Source: Pelagibacterium sp. 26DY04
GTDB taxonomy: Bacteria; Pseudomonadota; Alphaproteobacteria; Rhizobiales; Devosiaceae
DNA: 64,000 bases
Reading direction: 5' to 3'
NCBI RefSeq assembly: GCF_031202305.1
Contig: NZ_CP101731.1
Span: 992,001-1,056,000 of the forward strand
This document shows, one piece after another, positions 15,737-25,385 of the stretch. The translations under genes and the position numbers were made by a program. Under the pieces are notes generated by a model. It had not been told where the DNA came from, did not search any database, and saw only the letters and a program-made list of their open reading frames with translations. Position 1 is the first letter of the stretch. Every line of letters starts with the position of its first letter.

Positions 15737-16849
15737 ATGAGCGACAATACCTTCGGCCACCTTTTCCGCTTCACCACCTGGGGCGAAAGCCATGGGCCCG
15801 CGCTCGGGGTGGTCGTCGATGGCGTGCCGCCCAATCTCCCCATCAGCGCCGAAGTGATCCAGCGCGATCTCGACCGTCGCAAGCCCGGCCAGTCGCGCTA
15901 CACCACCCAGCGCCGCGAGGCCGATGAGGTGAAAATCCTCTCCGGCATCTTCGAGGACGAGCGCACCGACGGTCTGCGCACCACCGGAACGCCGATTTCG
16001 CTGCTGATCGAAAATACCGATCAGCGCTCCAAGGACTATTCCGAGATCCGCGACAAATTCCGTCCCGGCCACGCCGATTACACCTACCACCAGAAATACG
16101 GCATCCGCGACTATCGCGGCGGCGGCCGCTCCTCGGCGCGCGAAACCGCCGCCCGCGTCGCCGCCGGCGCCGTGGCGCGCCTGGTGATCCCGCAGGTTTC
16201 CATCCGCGCCTCCCTCGTCCAGATCGGCCCGCACAAGATCGACTATGCCAATTTCGATTGGGATCAGGTCGACGAAAATCCCTTCTTTTGCGCCGACCCC
16301 AGGGCCGCCGAAACATGGGCGGAATATCTCGACGGAATCCGCAAGGCCGGCTCATCGGTCGGCGCCGTGGTCGAAGTCGTTGCCGAAGGCGTGCCCGCCG
16401 GCTGGGGCGCCCCGATCTACGGCAAGCTTTCCGCCGATATCGCCTCGGCCTTCATGTCGATCAACGCCGTCAAAGGCGTCGAGATCGGCGAGGGCATGGG
16501 CGCGGCTGAATTGACCGGCGAGGAAAACGCCGACCAGATGCGTTCGGACCGGCCGCTGCCCCAATTCCTCTCCAACCGCTCCGGCGGCATTTTGGGCGGC
16601 ATTTCGACGGGCGAACCCATCGTCGCCCGTTTCGCGGTCAAGCCCACAAGCTCCATCCTCACCCCGCGCCAGACGGTCACCACGGGAAACGAGGATACCG
16701 ACATCATCACCAAGGGCCGTCACGACCCTTGCGTCGGCATCCGCGCCGTCCCCATCGGCGAAGCCATGATGGCCTGCGTCCTCGCCGACCATTTCCTGCG
16801 CCATCGCGGCCAAACCGGGCGTGAGGGCGGAGTAGGTTTTTCCCAATGA
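15737..16849 (+). CDS. aroC: Chorismate synthase
   Basis: A 370-residue enzyme converting 5-enolpyruvylshikimate 3-phosphate to chorismate with reduced FMN, the last step of the shikimate pathway. All three family signatures are present: the opening [15 protein letters not shown], the central [26 protein letters not shown] region (start of the FMN site), and [20 protein letters not shown] near the C-terminus. [20 protein letters not shown] is also intact. Length is normal. It stands alone between two repeat blocks. Confidence 0.96.
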   Translation: MSDNTFGHLFRFTTWGESHGPALGVVVDGVPPNLPISAEVIQRDLDRRKPGQSRYTTQRREADEVKILSGIFEDERTDGLRTTGTPISLLIENTDQRSKDYSEIRDKFRPGHADYTYHQKYGIRDYRGGGRSSARETAARVAAGAVARLVIPQVSIRASLVQIGPHKIDYANFDWDQVDENPFFCADPRAAETWAEYLDGIRKAGSSVGAVVEVVAEGVPAGWGAPIYGKLSADIASAFMSINAVKGVEIGEGMGAAELTGEENADQMRSDRPLPQFLSNRSGGILGGISTGEPIVARFAVKPTSSILTPRQTVTTGNEDTDIITKGRHDPCVGIRAVPIGEAMMACVLADHFLRHRGQTGREGGVGFSQ

Positions 16850-16888
16850 GTTTCACGAAAGGTCCTCTCACCGGGTCAATTCACGGTC

Positions 16889-16953
16889 GCCCGACCTTCA
16901 CCTCTCCCTTGGGGGAGAGGTCGGGCTTTGCGCAGCAAAGGCCGGGTGAGGGG
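16889..16953. repeat. Palindromic intergenic repeat between aroC and ribB
   Basis: A hairpin with perfect arms CCTCTCCC (16901-16908) and GGGAGAGG (16913-16920) lies inside an outer pair GCCCGACC (16889-16896) and GGTCGGGC (16919-16926). A GGCCGGGTGAGGGGG tail follows. It is a member of the family also seen at 867-1008 and 15582-15627. Confidence 0.6.
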
Positions 16954-16982
16954 GCCTTGATCCGTGCCGGGGACAAGTCCGC

Positions 16983-18065
16983 ATGACCAGTGAATCCGAC
17001 CGCCGCGTCGAAACCGCTCTGGCGGCCATGAAAAATGGCGGCATGGTCGTGGTCATCGACGATCACGACCGGGAAGGGGAAGGCGACATCATCGCCGCCG
17101 CCTCGACCATCACGCCCGAGCAGATGGCGTTCATCGTCCGCCACACCTCCGGCATCGTCTGCGCGCCCATCACCGGCGAGCGCGCCGCAAAGCTGCGCCT
17201 CGATCCCATGGTCGCCGTCAACGATTCGGCTCACACGACCGCTTTCACCGTCTCGATCGATTTCAAGCACGGCACCACCACCGGCATCTCGGCCGATGAC
17301 CGTACGGCGACCGTCCGGGCGCTGGCCAATGGCAATATCGGCGCTGACGATTTCTCCCGCCCCGGCCATATCTTCCCGCTCATCGCCCGGCGCGGCGGTG
17401 TGCTCATGCGCTCGGGCCACACCGAAGCGGCCGTCGATCTGTGCAAGCTTGCCGAGTTGCCCGATGTCGGTGTCATTTGCGAGCTGGTCAATGATGACGG
17501 CACAGTCACCCGTGGCCAGCAGGTTGCCGATTTCGCGCAAAAGCACGATCTGCCGCTGATCTCGGTCGCCGACCTCATCACCTATCGCCAGCGCCGCGAA
17601 AAACTGGTCGAGCGCGTCGCGACCTTCGATATCGAAACCATCGCCGGCCGGGCCATCGCCCACGCCTATTCCACGCCCTTCGATCGCGTGCAGCACCTGG
17701 CCTTGGTCTTCGGCAACCCCAGTCCCGCCGAGGCTACCCCCGTGCGCCTGCAGCGCGAGGATATTGTCGCCGACGTGTTCGGCGGCGCCTCCAAGCTCAA
17801 CCAGTCCATCGAAGATCTCGCCCGAACCGGCGGCGTCCTCGTGTATCTGCGTGAGGGCACGGCCGGCGTTGCACACGATAGCCAGGCAGCGCTTGCCGAG
17901 CGCGAGGACCACGCCTCGGCCCGCGACCGCGAAGCCGAATGGCGTGAAGTCGGCCTCGGCGCGCAGATCCTGCGCGATCTGGGCATCACGACCATCCGTC
18001 CCCTCTCGTCGCGCTCGCGCCGCTATATCGGGCTGGAAGCGTTCGGGATCACGATCTCGGAATAG
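16983..18065 (+). CDS. ribB: 3,4-dihydroxy-2-butanone 4-phosphate synthase with degenerate GTP cyclohydrolase II domain
   Basis: A 360-residue two-domain protein. Residues about 1-205 are a complete DHBP synthase, which makes the four-carbon unit of riboflavin from ribulose 5-phosphate. Its acidic Mg site is [10 protein letters not shown], and [11 protein letters not shown] is the second active-site block. The C-terminal half has the overall order of GTP cyclohydrolase II ([34 protein letters not shown]), but the zinc-binding cysteines normally found in ECLTGD and RCDCG are absent. Such RibBX-type fusions are known in proteobacteria. The cyclohydrolase step must therefore come from another gene. 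No FMN riboswitch was seen upstream. Confidence 0.92.
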   Translation: MTSESDRRVETALAAMKNGGMVVVIDDHDREGEGDIIAAASTITPEQMAFIVRHTSGIVCAPITGERAAKLRLDPMVAVNDSAHTTAFTVSIDFKHGTTTGISADDRTATVRALANGNIGADDFSRPGHIFPLIARRGGVLMRSGHTEAAVDLCKLAELPDVGVICELVNDDGTVTRGQQVADFAQKHDLPLISVADLITYRQRREKLVERVATFDIETIAGRAIAHAYSTPFDRVQHLALVFGNPSPAEATPVRLQREDIVADVFGGASKLNQSIEDLARTGGVLVYLREGTAGVAHDSQAALAEREDHASARDREAEWREVGLGAQILRDLGITTIRPLSSRSRRYIGLEAFGITISE

Positions 18066-18330
18066 CGGGTTTTCGCCTCGGCCGCGACCGCCGGAAGGTG
18101 CGCGCCACCGATCCGGCGGTTCGTTCCTCGAACATGGAAAGCAGGCTGTCGAGCCAGCCCCAGTGCCGGCGCAGCCGACGCACCAGCCGCAGGGCGAGTT
18201 TGGAGGAGCCGATCAGCAAGAAGATCGCCACCGCCATCATCGGAATGCCGAACGGCAGCGGCGTCGGCGTGATGATGGCGCCGGTCAAAAGCAGCACAAG
18301 GGCAAAGGGGACCACGACGATCCGCAGCAT
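18049..18330 (-). CDS. Small membrane protein of unknown function
   Basis: A 93-residue protein with one long or two adjacent hydrophobic segments at its N-terminus (VVVPFALVLLLTGAIITPTP, then IPMMAVAIFLLIGSS). A very basic C-terminal tail ([23 protein letters not shown]) should lie in the cytoplasm. The PTPLPFG turn resembles the proline-glycine turn of small PGPGW-type membrane proteins. I do not know its role. Its 3' end overlaps the ribB 3' end by 17 bp, convergent. It is the last gene of the leftward operon that begins with the deacetylase gene. Confidence 0.7.
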   Translation of the reverse strand: MLRIVVVPFALVLLLTGAIITPTPLPFGIPMMAVAIFLLIGSSKLALRLVRRLRRHWGWLDSLLSMFEERTAGSVARTFRRSRPRRKPAIPRS

Positions 18331-18346
18331 TCAGCCAGTCTCGGGT

Positions 18347-19081
18347 TCAGCCGCGCCTGAAGGCGGCGAGTTGCTCGATATTGCCGTCACCGCCCTTGAG
18401 CGGGGAGGGCATCCGAGCGACCAGTATCCATCCCAGATTTGACATTTTTGCGATAACCGCTGCGATTGCCTCTTCCACATGCGGTCCAGCCCGCACGATG
18501 CCGCCCTTGCCGATGTGGTCGCGCCCCACCTCGAATTGCGGCTTGATCAAAAGCACCGCTTCGGCCCCCGGCACGCAAAGTGCCGACGGTGCCTCGATCA
18601 CCTTGGTGAGCGACACGAAGCTGATGTCGCAAACCAGCATCTCGATCGGCTCGCCGATCACCTCCGGCCCCAGATCCCGGGCATTGGTGCCCTCCAGCGA
18701 AACGACATTGGGCAGTGCAGCCACATCGGCATGCAACTGCCCATGCCCGACATCGACGGCATAGATCTTGGCAGCTCCCCGTTCGGCGAGCACCTGCGTG
18801 AAACCGCCAGTGGATGCACCGAGATCGAGACAGACTTTTCCCCGTGGGTCAAAGCCCGTGCTATCAAGCCCGGCAACGAGTTTGAGGGCTGAACGTGAGA
18901 CATACGCTGCGGCAGGATCATCGAGCGCTATGACGTCGCTTTCGGAAACCTGCTGGTTGGGCTTGGAGGCTGGATGTCCGTTGATGGTGACCGTGCCGCG
19001 CAAGATGGCATCGCGTGCCCGCGCCCGGGAGGGGACCAGCCCTCGCTGCTCCAGCGCAATGTCGAGCCGGATGCGGCTCAT
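18347..19081 (-). CDS. tlyA: TlyA-family rRNA 2'-O-methyltransferase
   Basis: A 244-residue protein with an N-terminal S4 RNA-binding domain (residues about 2-62: RIRLDIALEQRGLVPSRARA) and an FtsJ-like Rossmann methyltransferase domain. The SAM motif is CLDLGASTGGFTQVL. The K-D-K set seems present in SRSALKLV, CDISFVSL and LLIKPQFE. TlyA methylates 16S (C1409) or 16S plus 23S rRNA, and some members have been reported as haemolysins. The ATG overlaps the stop of the Sco gene by 4 bp (19078-19081), so translation is coupled. Confidence 0.9.
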   Translation of the reverse strand: MSRIRLDIALEQRGLVPSRARARDAILRGTVTINGHPASKPNQQVSESDVIALDDPAAAYVSRSALKLVAGLDSTGFDPRGKVCLDLGASTGGFTQVLAERGAAKIYAVDVGHGQLHADVAALPNVVSLEGTNARDLGPEVIGEPIEMLVCDISFVSLTKVIEAPSALCVPGAEAVLLIKPQFEVGRDHIGKGGIVRAGPHVEEAIAAVIAKMSNLGWILVARMPSPLKGGDGNIEQLAAFRRG

Positions 19082-19665
19082 GCTTCGGTGAGCCGTCTCA
19101 CCTTGTCGAGCGCGGCATCGGTGTCCTCGCCCCAGGCGATGGTGCCGAAGAATTCGCCCTCATCGTCGATCATGAACACCGAGGCCGTATGATTGACGAG
19201 ATACTCGGTCGTACTTTCGGACTCGACCTTCTCGGAAAAAACGCCGTAGGAGCGCTTGATCTGCTCGGTTTGGGCTTCATCGCCCACGAGCCCCATCACC
19301 TCCGGCCCGAAATTGGAAAGATAGGCCTTGGTGTGCTCGAGCGTATCGCGCGCCGGGTCTACGGAAACGAAAATGATGCGCAGCTCGTCGTCACTGAGCC
19401 CGAGCTGTTCCTTCCACCCCGTCGCTTCGGCCAGCGTCGTCGGGCAGACATCGGGGCAATAGGTGTAGCCGAAGAACATCAGCGTCGGCGTACCGACCAG
19501 ATCGTCCTGGGTGAACGTCTCCCCACTCGCCGTCGAGACCATCTCGAACGGCCCGCCGAACATCGAGCCGGACGGCGTGATTGGGCGGGTAAAGAAGATC
19601 ACCGTCGCCGAAATCGCGGCGAGGGCCACCAGGGCCCACAAAACGATGCGCACTTTTGCCAGCAC
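19078..19665 (-). CDS. SCO1/SenC family copper chaperone
   Basis: A 195-residue thioredoxin-fold protein anchored by an N-terminal membrane segment (LWALVALAAISATVIFF). Copper ligands are Cys70 and Cys74 in YTYCPDVCP, plus His159 in YLVNHTASVF. The family delivers copper to the CuA centre of cytochrome c oxidase or acts as a thiol-disulfide reductant in the periplasm. No oxidase gene is in the window. It overlaps tlyA and lies 15 bp after xseB. Confidence 0.9.
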   Translation of the reverse strand: MLAKVRIVLWALVALAAISATVIFFTRPITPSGSMFGGPFEMVSTASGETFTQDDLVGTPTLMFFGYTYCPDVCPTTLAEATGWKEQLGLSDDELRIIFVSVDPARDTLEHTKAYLSNFGPEVMGLVGDEAQTEQIKRSYGVFSEKVESESTTEYLVNHTASVFMIDDEGEFFGTIAWGEDTDAALDKVRRLTEA

Positions 19666-19680
19666 GGCCTAAATTCCCAG

Positions 19681-19914
19681 CTATTGATCCAGCGGCTCGA
19701 CGCCGGTTGGAGTTCCATCCCTTGCCAGCGTGATCTTTTCGATCCGCGCCTCGGCCTGCTTGAGGAGGGCTTCGCAATGGCGCTTGAGCGCTTCGCCGCG
19801 CTCATAGATCGCGATCGATTCCTGCAGCGGGGCCTTGCCGCCTTCGAGCTGCGCGACGATCTTTTCAAGCTCGTCCAGCGCCGCTTCAAAGCTCATATCG
19901 GCAATGTCGGTCAT
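19681..19914 (-). CDS. xseB: Exodeoxyribonuclease VII small subunit
   Basis: A 77-residue helical protein with the standard XseB opening [20 protein letters not shown], then [14 protein letters not shown] and a basic helix. XseB binds XseA to form the single-strand exonuclease VII. xseA is not in this window. The gene is 10 bp after the deacetylase gene and 15 bp before the Sco gene, in one leftward operon. Confidence 0.93.
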   Translation of the reverse strand: MTDIADMSFEAALDELEKIVAQLEGGKAPLQESIAIYERGEALKRHCEALLKQAEARIEKITLARDGTPTGVEPLDQ

Positions 19915-19924
19915 GGCTGCTCCC

Positions 19925-20878
19925 TTAGTGTTCGTTGTGTTCGGGTCCGGCTTCGCCGGTCAGCAGCATGCCTACATGCGCCGATACCCCCGAGGCAAGC
20001 CCGCCCAGGTCGTAGCCGCCTTCGAGCATCGAGACCAATCGGTTTGAGCAGCGCTTGGCGGCAATGTCCATCAACTTTCCCGTGAGCCAGGCATAGTCGC
20101 TCCCCACCCATTCGAGCTGGGCCAGCGGGTCGCGGCGCTCGGCGTCGAACCCGGCGGAAACCAGAATCAGGTCCGGCGCGAAATTGTCGAGCGCGGGCAG
20201 GATGCGCTCCTTGTAGGCCGCGCGCATCTCGGCGCCCCCGGTCCCCGCGTCGAGCGCCACGTTGACGATATTGCCGACCCCAGTTTCGTGCGGCGCCCCG
20301 GTCCATGGGTAAAGCGGCATCTGGTGCGAGGAGGCATAGAAAACGCTTGGATCGTCCGCGAATATATCCTGCGTCCCATTGCCGTGATGTACGTCGAAAT
20401 CGATGATGGCGATCCGCTCGGCCCCATAGAGCCGCTGCGCCTGCCGCGCTGCGATGGCGATGGTGTTGACGAGGCAAAACCCCATCGAGCGTTCGCGTTC
20501 GGCGTGATGTCCCGGCGGGCGAGAAAGCACGAACGCATTATCCGCCTCGCCCAGCACCACGGCCTCGACCGCCCGCAAGACCCCGCCCAACGCAGTAGCC
20601 GAGGCATCGAGGCTTTTGCCGGAAACGAAGGTGTCGGCATCGATCTGCCCGATCCCTTCGGCGGGCCGTATGTCGCGGATGGTGCCCATCACCTTGGGGC
20701 TGTGCACCAGCTCGGCCAATTCCAGGTCGCCGCCAGGCGCCGCTTCGCGCACAAGTCCGGCAAAGCGCGGGTGGCTCAGCGCCTTAGCCGCCGCCTCCAG
20801 TCGCTCCTGGCGTTCGGCATGGCCCTTGGGCGTAAGGTGCGCGGCGCCATTGGTCTGGCTGATGAGAAGCGTGGTCAT
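19925..20878 (-). CDS. Histone deacetylase family protein (AcuC/HDAC-like)
   Basis: A 317-residue zinc-dependent deacetylase. Hallmarks are [16 protein letters not shown] (the general-base histidine pair), [18 protein letters not shown] (zinc ligands Asp and His) and [13 protein letters not shown] (zinc ligand Asp), with GGYDLGGLA at the end. The bacterial substrate may be an acetylated polyamine, lysine or acetoin-related protein and is not decided here. ATG 20878 is preferred because [11 protein letters not shown] begins the conserved fold. It heads the leftward operon with xseB, a Sco gene and tlyA. Confidence 0.9.
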   Translation of the reverse strand: MTTLLISQTNGAAHLTPKGHAERQERLEAAAKALSHPRFAGLVREAAPGGDLELAELVHSPKVMGTIRDIRPAEGIGQIDADTFVSGKSLDASATALGGVLRAVEAVVLGEADNAFVLSRPPGHHAERERSMGFCLVNTIAIAARQAQRLYGAERIAIIDFDVHHGNGTQDIFADDPSVFYASSHQMPLYPWTGAPHETGVGNIVNVALDAGTGGAEMRAAYKERILPALDNFAPDLILVSAGFDAERRDPLAQLEWVGSDYAWLTGKLMDIAAKRCSNRLVSMLEGGYDLGGLASGVSAHVGMLLTGEAGPEHNEH

Positions 20879-20937
20879 TTGGGCCTCGGCTAGCGTCTCT
20901 TCTTGACGTGGCCCGGACCGCTTGTCAAACACCCTCG

Positions 20938-21885
20938 ATGGCTATTGAACGCACCGATCCCCAGACAGTTCAGGAGGCCGCCGCATTGCTGCGCGCGGGG
21001 GAGCTCTGTGCTTTCGCCACCGAGACGGTCTATGGTCTGGGCGCCGATGCCACCAATTCCAATGCCGTGCTCAAGATCTACGAAACCAAGGGACGCCCGC
21101 GCTTCAATCCGCTGATCTGCCATTGCGCCGATCTCGAAATGGCCGAGCGCTATGCCGTGTTCTCCCCCCTGGCGCGGGAGATCGCAGAAATCTTCTGGCC
21201 CGGCCCGTTGACGCTCGTCTTGCCCGTCAAACCCGGCGGAAGTCTTTCCGACCTCGTGACCGCCGGCCTCAATACCGTGGGCCTTCGCGTTCCGGCACAC
21301 CCCATGGCGCGCGATCTGATCTCCGGGCTGGGACGTCCCGTCGCCGGCCCCTCGGCCAATCCTTCGGGAAAGCTTTCCCCCACCACCGCCGAGCACGTGC
21401 GCGCCGCTTTCGGCAGCGCGGTCCCCGTGCTGGACGGTGGCCCGTGCTACAGCGGGGTTGAATCCACGATCCTGGCGGTCGAAGACGACAGGGTGACCCA
21501 GCTCAGGGCAGGGGCCATGCCACGGGAGAATATCGAAGCGGCTCTCGGCAGACCTGTTGCCCAGGCCTCGCATGACGCTGCCATCACCGCGCCAGGCATG
21601 CTCAAAAGCCACTACGCCCCGGGCGCGGCCTTGCGGCTTGATGCCAATGCCCCGTCTCCGGGCGAAGCCTATCTCGCCTTCGGTGAAGCTCCGGCCCATG
21701 ACGGCCCGCTCCTCAACCTCTCGCCAGAGGGCGATCTGCGCGAAGCCGCGCGCAATCTTTTCGCTTTCCTGGCGCGTCTCGATGCATCCGGCGCCAAAAC
21801 CATAGCCGTGGCGCCCATTCCCCATAGCGGCTTGGGCGAAGCGATCAACGACAGGCTTGAACGCGCCGCCGCGCCGCGCGGCTAA
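20938..21885 (+). CDS. tsaC: L-threonylcarbamoyladenylate synthase (Sua5 type)
   Basis: A 315-residue enzyme that makes threonylcarbamoyl-AMP for the t6A modification of tRNA. The YrdC domain covers about residues 1-205, with ETVYGLGADA, KGRPRFNPLI and GPSANPSGKLSPTTAEHV. A C-terminal Sua5 domain follows, linked by APGMLKSHYAPGA. That makes it the long Sua5 form rather than the short TsaC form. ATG 20938 is preferred over the GTG at 20908. It is divergent from the deacetylase gene. Its stop overlaps the convergent DnaJ-like gene by 4 bp. Confidence 0.92.
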   Translation: MAIERTDPQTVQEAAALLRAGELCAFATETVYGLGADATNSNAVLKIYETKGRPRFNPLICHCADLEMAERYAVFSPLAREIAEIFWPGPLTLVLPVKPGGSLSDLVTAGLNTVGLRVPAHPMARDLISGLGRPVAGPSANPSGKLSPTTAEHVRAAFGSAVPVLDGGPCYSGVESTILAVEDDRVTQLRAGAMPRENIEAALGRPVAQASHDAAITAPGMLKSHYAPGAALRLDANAPSPGEAYLAFGEAPAHDGPLLNLSPEGDLREAARNLFAFLARLDASGAKTIAVAPIPHSGLGEAINDRLERAAAPRG

Positions 21886-22835
21886 TCGCGGACCTTATAA
21901 GGCTTCTGGTCGCGCCAGAACCGCATCAGGCTCTCAAGGTCGGGGTCGCCGCCTTCAGGGAGGACGACCCGCAGGTTGACGTAGAGATCGCCCTTGCCGA
22001 ACAGCCCTTTGCCCTTGAGCCGCAGCGCCTTGCCAGTGTCAGGGCCTGGCGGCAGGTTGAGTTCCACCGCGCCGTCGATCGTAGGTACACGCACCTTGGC
22101 GCCAAGCACGGCCTCATAGAGCGTGATCGGCACATCGACCCGCAGATCGTTGCCGTCGCGGCGGAACTGCTTGTGCTTGGCAAATTTGATGGTGATCAGC
22201 GCATCGCCCGGCTGCCCACCGAGAGGTGAGGGGCGTCCCTGGCCGCGCAGGCGAACCTGCTGGCCTTCTTCGATGGGAGAGGGGAGCTTGACCGAAACAG
22301 TTTTGCCCGAAGGCAGCGTCACAGGCACCGAGCCGCCCTTGTGGGCATCTTCGAGTGAAACGGCGAGGTTGACGACAACGTCTTCGCCCGCGGGCGCACC
22401 GCCGCCCATCGAGCCGGTGAACGGGTCCCATCCCGCACCGCCCGCGCCCATTCCGCTGCTGAAATGGCTGCCGCCGGCCGAGCGCCTTGCGCCGCCGAAG
22501 CCGCTCATGAATTCCTTGAGAATATCCTCGGCATTAAAACCTCCGGCACTGGCGCCCGCCCGTCCGCCGCGCATGCCTGAAGGGTCGAAGCCGCCGAACC
22601 CGGCGAACTTCGGATTGCCGTCGGCATCGATTTCGCCGCGATCATACTGGCCGCGCTTGGTCTTGTCGGACAGGAAGTCGTATGCGGCCGTTACTTCGGC
22701 GAACTTTTCGTGCGCCGTCTTGTCGTTCGGGTTCTGGTCCGGGTGCAGCGTCTTGGCCAGCTTGCGATAGGCGCTCTTGATCTCCTTCTCGCTGGCGCTC
22801 TTTGGCACCCCAAGTACTGTGTAAGGGTCGCGCAT
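21882..22835 (-). CDS. DnaJ-like co-chaperone (CbpA type)
   Basis: A 317-residue J-protein with an N-terminal J domain (residues 3-68) including the HPD motif in [11 protein letters not shown] Gly/Ala-rich linker follows ([26 protein letters not shown]), then the two beta-sandwich client-binding domains ([46 protein letters not shown]). The four-cysteine zinc finger of DnaJ is absent, so it is CbpA/DjlB-like. The domain would stimulate a DnaK. The 3' end overlaps the tsaC stop. Confidence 0.9.
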   Translation of the reverse strand: MRDPYTVLGVPKSASEKEIKSAYRKLAKTLHPDQNPNDKTAHEKFAEVTAAYDFLSDKTKRGQYDRGEIDADGNPKFAGFGGFDPSGMRGGRAGASAGGFNAEDILKEFMSGFGGARRSAGGSHFSSGMGAGGAGWDPFTGSMGGGAPAGEDVVVNLAVSLEDAHKGGSVPVTLPSGKTVSVKLPSPIEEGQQVRLRGQGRPSPLGGQPGDALITIKFAKHKQFRRDGNDLRVDVPITLYEAVLGAKVRVPTIDGAVELNLPPGPDTGKALRLKGKGLFGKGDLYVNLRVVLPEGGDPDLESLMRFWRDQKPYKVRD

Positions 22836-22974
22836 TCGCTTAAATCACCTTGAAAGGGCGCCCCGGCGGTCGGCCGGTGGCGCCACGTCCTTTCGATTCC
22901 ATTATTTGCGGGCAGTTGAAGCGCCGCAGGTTTGCGTTCTATATGGCCACGCACCCCGCTATTGTCCAGAAGGG

Positions 22975-23616
22975 ATGGATTTGTCCGTCATGGCCTCGCT
23001 GACCGATCTGCTCTTTGACGATGCCCACAAGGGTGACATCGATCCCATGGAACTCTTTCCTCTCTGGCTCGACGAGGCGCGGGCCAGCGAGATGAACGAT
23101 CCCAACGCCATGGCCGTCGCAAGCGTCGATGAAGCCGGCTTGCCCGATATCCGCATGGTCCTGCTGAATGGCTTTTCCCCGGCGGGCTTTGTGTTCTTCA
23201 CCAATTTCGAATCGGCAAAGGGGCGTGAACTGCTCGCCCATCCCCGGGCCGCCCTCCTGTTTCACTGGAAGAGCCTGCGCCGCCAGGTGCGCGTGCGCGG
23301 CATCGCACAAGAGGTTCCACCCGCCGAAGCCGATGCCTATTTCGCGACGCGCCCGGCCCAATCGCGCATCGGTGCTCACGCCTCGGACCAGTCCCGCCCG
23401 CTCGAAAGCCGTCAGGTGCTGGTGGATCGGGTCGATGCCCTCACCGAACGCTTTTCGGACGGCGATATCCATCGCCCGGCGCATTGGTCAGGCTTCCGTA
23501 TCATCCCCCTGCAAATCGAATTCTGGAAGGATGGCGCCTTCCGCCTGCATGACCGGGTTCTTTTCTCCCGTCCGGCGCCCGATGCGTCCTGGGGCCGCAC
23601 GCGGCTTTATCCCTAG
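22975..23616 (+). CDS. pdxH: Pyridoxamine 5'-phosphate oxidase
   Basis: A 213-residue FMN enzyme that oxidises pyridoxine or pyridoxamine 5'-phosphate to pyridoxal 5'-phosphate. Recognised features are [24 protein letters not shown], the FMN region [13 protein letters not shown], and the C-terminal block [14 protein letters not shown] with RLHDRVLF and GRTRLYP. ATG 22975 follows AGAAGGG directly. The next in-frame ATG at 22990 (MASLTDLLF) has better spacing to that site and is an alternative. The downstream DUF1499 gene follows after 3 bp. Confidence 0.93.
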   Translation: MDLSVMASLTDLLFDDAHKGDIDPMELFPLWLDEARASEMNDPNAMAVASVDEAGLPDIRMVLLNGFSPAGFVFFTNFESAKGRELLAHPRAALLFHWKSLRRQVRVRGIAQEVPPAEADAYFATRPAQSRIGAHASDQSRPLESRQVLVDRVDALTERFSDGDIHRPAHWSGFRIIPLQIEFWKDGAFRLHDRVLFSRPAPDASWGRTRLYP

Positions 23617-23619
23617 CCT

Positions 23620-24429
23620 ATGCGCATTCTGGTTCGCACGTCCAAGCTCGCGATCTGGGCCCGGCGCCTGGCGCTCTTTGCCGCCGCGCTGATCGTTATT
23701 TCCGCCGGTCTTCATGTTATCGGCCAGGTCGCTTCGGACGTGTTCGAGATCAGCCTGATCATCGGGACGCTCTGCGCAGCGGCCGCGTTCCTTGTGGGCC
23801 TTGCCGCCTATATCCGCCTCTGGTTCACCGGCGACAGGGGCTGGGGGCCCGCGACCGTGGGGTTCGCACTGGGCCTTCTGTGCCTGGCTCCCGCAGCGGT
23901 CACGGCGGTGCTGGCCGAGCTCTATCCGTCCACCGCCGACGTCACTACCGCCCTGTCCAATCCGCCGCAATTGCGTATGGCCAACCCTGGTCAATCCCAG
24001 GTCGATTCCGAGACGGTGCTGATCTCGTTTCCCAATCTCATCACCCGCATCTACCGCATTCCGCCTCAAACGCTGTTCTCGCTTGGGGAGGCTCTGGCGG
24101 GCGCCAATGGCTGGGAGGTGATCGCCTCAACCCCGCCCACCGCCGAGCAGGCCGGTGAGTTCAACGCCCTGCGCCGTTCGCTTCTCGGCTTTGAAAACGA
24201 GATCGCTTTTCGCGTTGTGCCCAACCCGATCGGTGCGCTCATCGACCTGCGCGCCGCCTCGGTCGATCCCGTGCTGCACGATCTGGGCGACAATGGCCGC
24301 GCCATCGAGAGCTTTCTTCTTGCGCTCGATGATGCTGTCTCGGTTCATATCCAGAACAACATGGCCGAAACCGAGGCCGCGCCGGTCGATCCCGGACTAG
24401 TGCCGGAGGGCGAGACGGGTGCCCAATAG
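23620..24429 (+). CDS. DUF1499-containing membrane protein
   Basis: A 269-residue protein with about three N-terminal membrane segments (LALFAAALIVISAGLHVI, IIGTLCAAAAFLVGLAAYI, GPATVGFALGLLCLAPA). The remaining domain resembles DUF1499, including YRIPPQTLFSLGEALAG and the diagnostic LGDNGRAIESFL. The function is unknown. The gene follows pdxH after 3 bp, so the two are co-transcribed. Its last 33 bp overlap the convergent metallo-beta-lactamase-fold gene. Confidence 0.8.
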   Translation: MRILVRTSKLAIWARRLALFAAALIVISAGLHVIGQVASDVFEISLIIGTLCAAAAFLVGLAAYIRLWFTGDRGWGPATVGFALGLLCLAPAAVTAVLAELYPSTADVTTALSNPPQLRMANPGQSQVDSETVLISFPNLITRIYRIPPQTLFSLGEALAGANGWEVIASTPPTAEQAGEFNALRRSLLGFENEIAFRVVPNPIGALIDLRAASVDPVLHDLGDNGRAIESFLLALDDAVSVHIQNNMAETEAAPVDPGLVPEGETGAQ

Positions 24430-25317
24430 TCCGCGCTCGAGCAGGATTTCGCCGCGTCTTTCGAGATATTCGGCGTGCGAGAGCAGCGTCCGCCGCGCCG
24501 CGATCGCCAGCTTGCCCTTGAGCGCCGGATAAATCGCCCGCGTCGCCGCAGATAGCGTCGTCGGCCCTCGCCGCAGGACGTCGAGCAACTGACCATTCCG
24601 CATCAGCCGGTGCGCCTTGAGTGCGCGGGCAAAACCAGGCCCGTCGGCGATTTCCCCGCCATGGGCCGGCACATATCGCGTCTGCGGCAGCGCTATCACC
24701 CGATCCAGCGAGGAAAGATAGTCGCCCAGATCCCCGTCGGGCGTCGCCACGACGGTCGAATTCCACCCCATGACGTGGTCGCCCACCAACAGATGGCTTC
24801 CGCCTCGTGCCGCAAGGGCCAGATGGTTGGCGCAATGGCCGGGCGTCGCCACGACCTTGTAGCCGATACCGTCGATCTCGATCGTTTCGCCATCGGCAAG
24901 TGTACGATCGGGCACCAACGTGAAATCCCCGGAGCGAGCAAAGGGATTGAACTCAAACCGCTTGAGCGGCCGCGACAGCCGGTGCGGCCCGCCCGACCAG
25001 AGCGGCGCCCCGGTTTTGGCCATCAGCCGCTGCGCCAGGCCGCTATGGTCGCGGTGCGTATGGGTAAGAATCACCGCCAACACGGCCCTTCCATCGATGG
25101 CTTCGAGCAGCGCCGAGAGGTGAACGGGATCATCAGGGCCGGGATCGAGAACGGCAACCGCATTGTGGCCGATCAGAAAGCTGTTGGTGCCGGTAAAGGT
25201 ATAGGGGCTCGCATTGGGTGCCGTCACCCTCACCAGTCCGGGCACTATCGTCACCGGTTCGCCCGTCTGCGGGTCAAAGTCGGTCGAATAGGGCGGGGAG
25301 GGAAAGGAGGCGGGCAT
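24397..25317 (-). CDS. Metallo-beta-lactamase fold hydrolase
   Basis: A 306-residue MBL-fold enzyme related to the LACTB2 type. Metal ligands are in LTHTHRDHSGLA (HxHxDH), ATPGHCANH and VGDHVMGW. A C-terminal winged-helix-like tail (RRGEILLERGL) follows, as in LACTB2 proteins. The substrate is not known; ribonuclease or thioesterase activity are options in the family. ATG 25317 is used; an ATG 15 bp upstream (25332) would add MRACA. No clear ribosome site separates them. It is divergent from bioY and overlaps the DUF1499 gene at its 3' end. Confidence 0.82.
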   Translation of the reverse strand: MPASFPSPPYSTDFDPQTGEPVTIVPGLVRVTAPNASPYTFTGTNSFLIGHNAVAVLDPGPDDPVHLSALLEAIDGRAVLAVILTHTHRDHSGLAQRLMAKTGAPLWSGGPHRLSRPLKRFEFNPFARSGDFTLVPDRTLADGETIEIDGIGYKVVATPGHCANHLALAARGGSHLLVGDHVMGWNSTVVATPDGDLGDYLSSLDRVIALPQTRYVPAHGGEIADGPGFARALKAHRLMRNGQLLDVLRRGPTTLSAATRAIYPALKGKLAIAARRTLLSHAEYLERRGEILLERGLLGTRLALRH

Positions 25318-25385
25318 TGCGCACGCTCGCATGTCTGGCTAGAACAAAAGCTTCTTGCTTCGGCTTTAACGCAAAGGGACAAGTT

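Noticed and set aside
16850..16982. FMN riboswitch ahead of ribB
   Set aside because: The gap holds only a dispersed palindromic repeat; the conserved FMN aptamer core was not seen.
25318..25385. BioR operator ahead of bioY
   Set aside because: No TTATCTATAA-like sequence was found in the gap.
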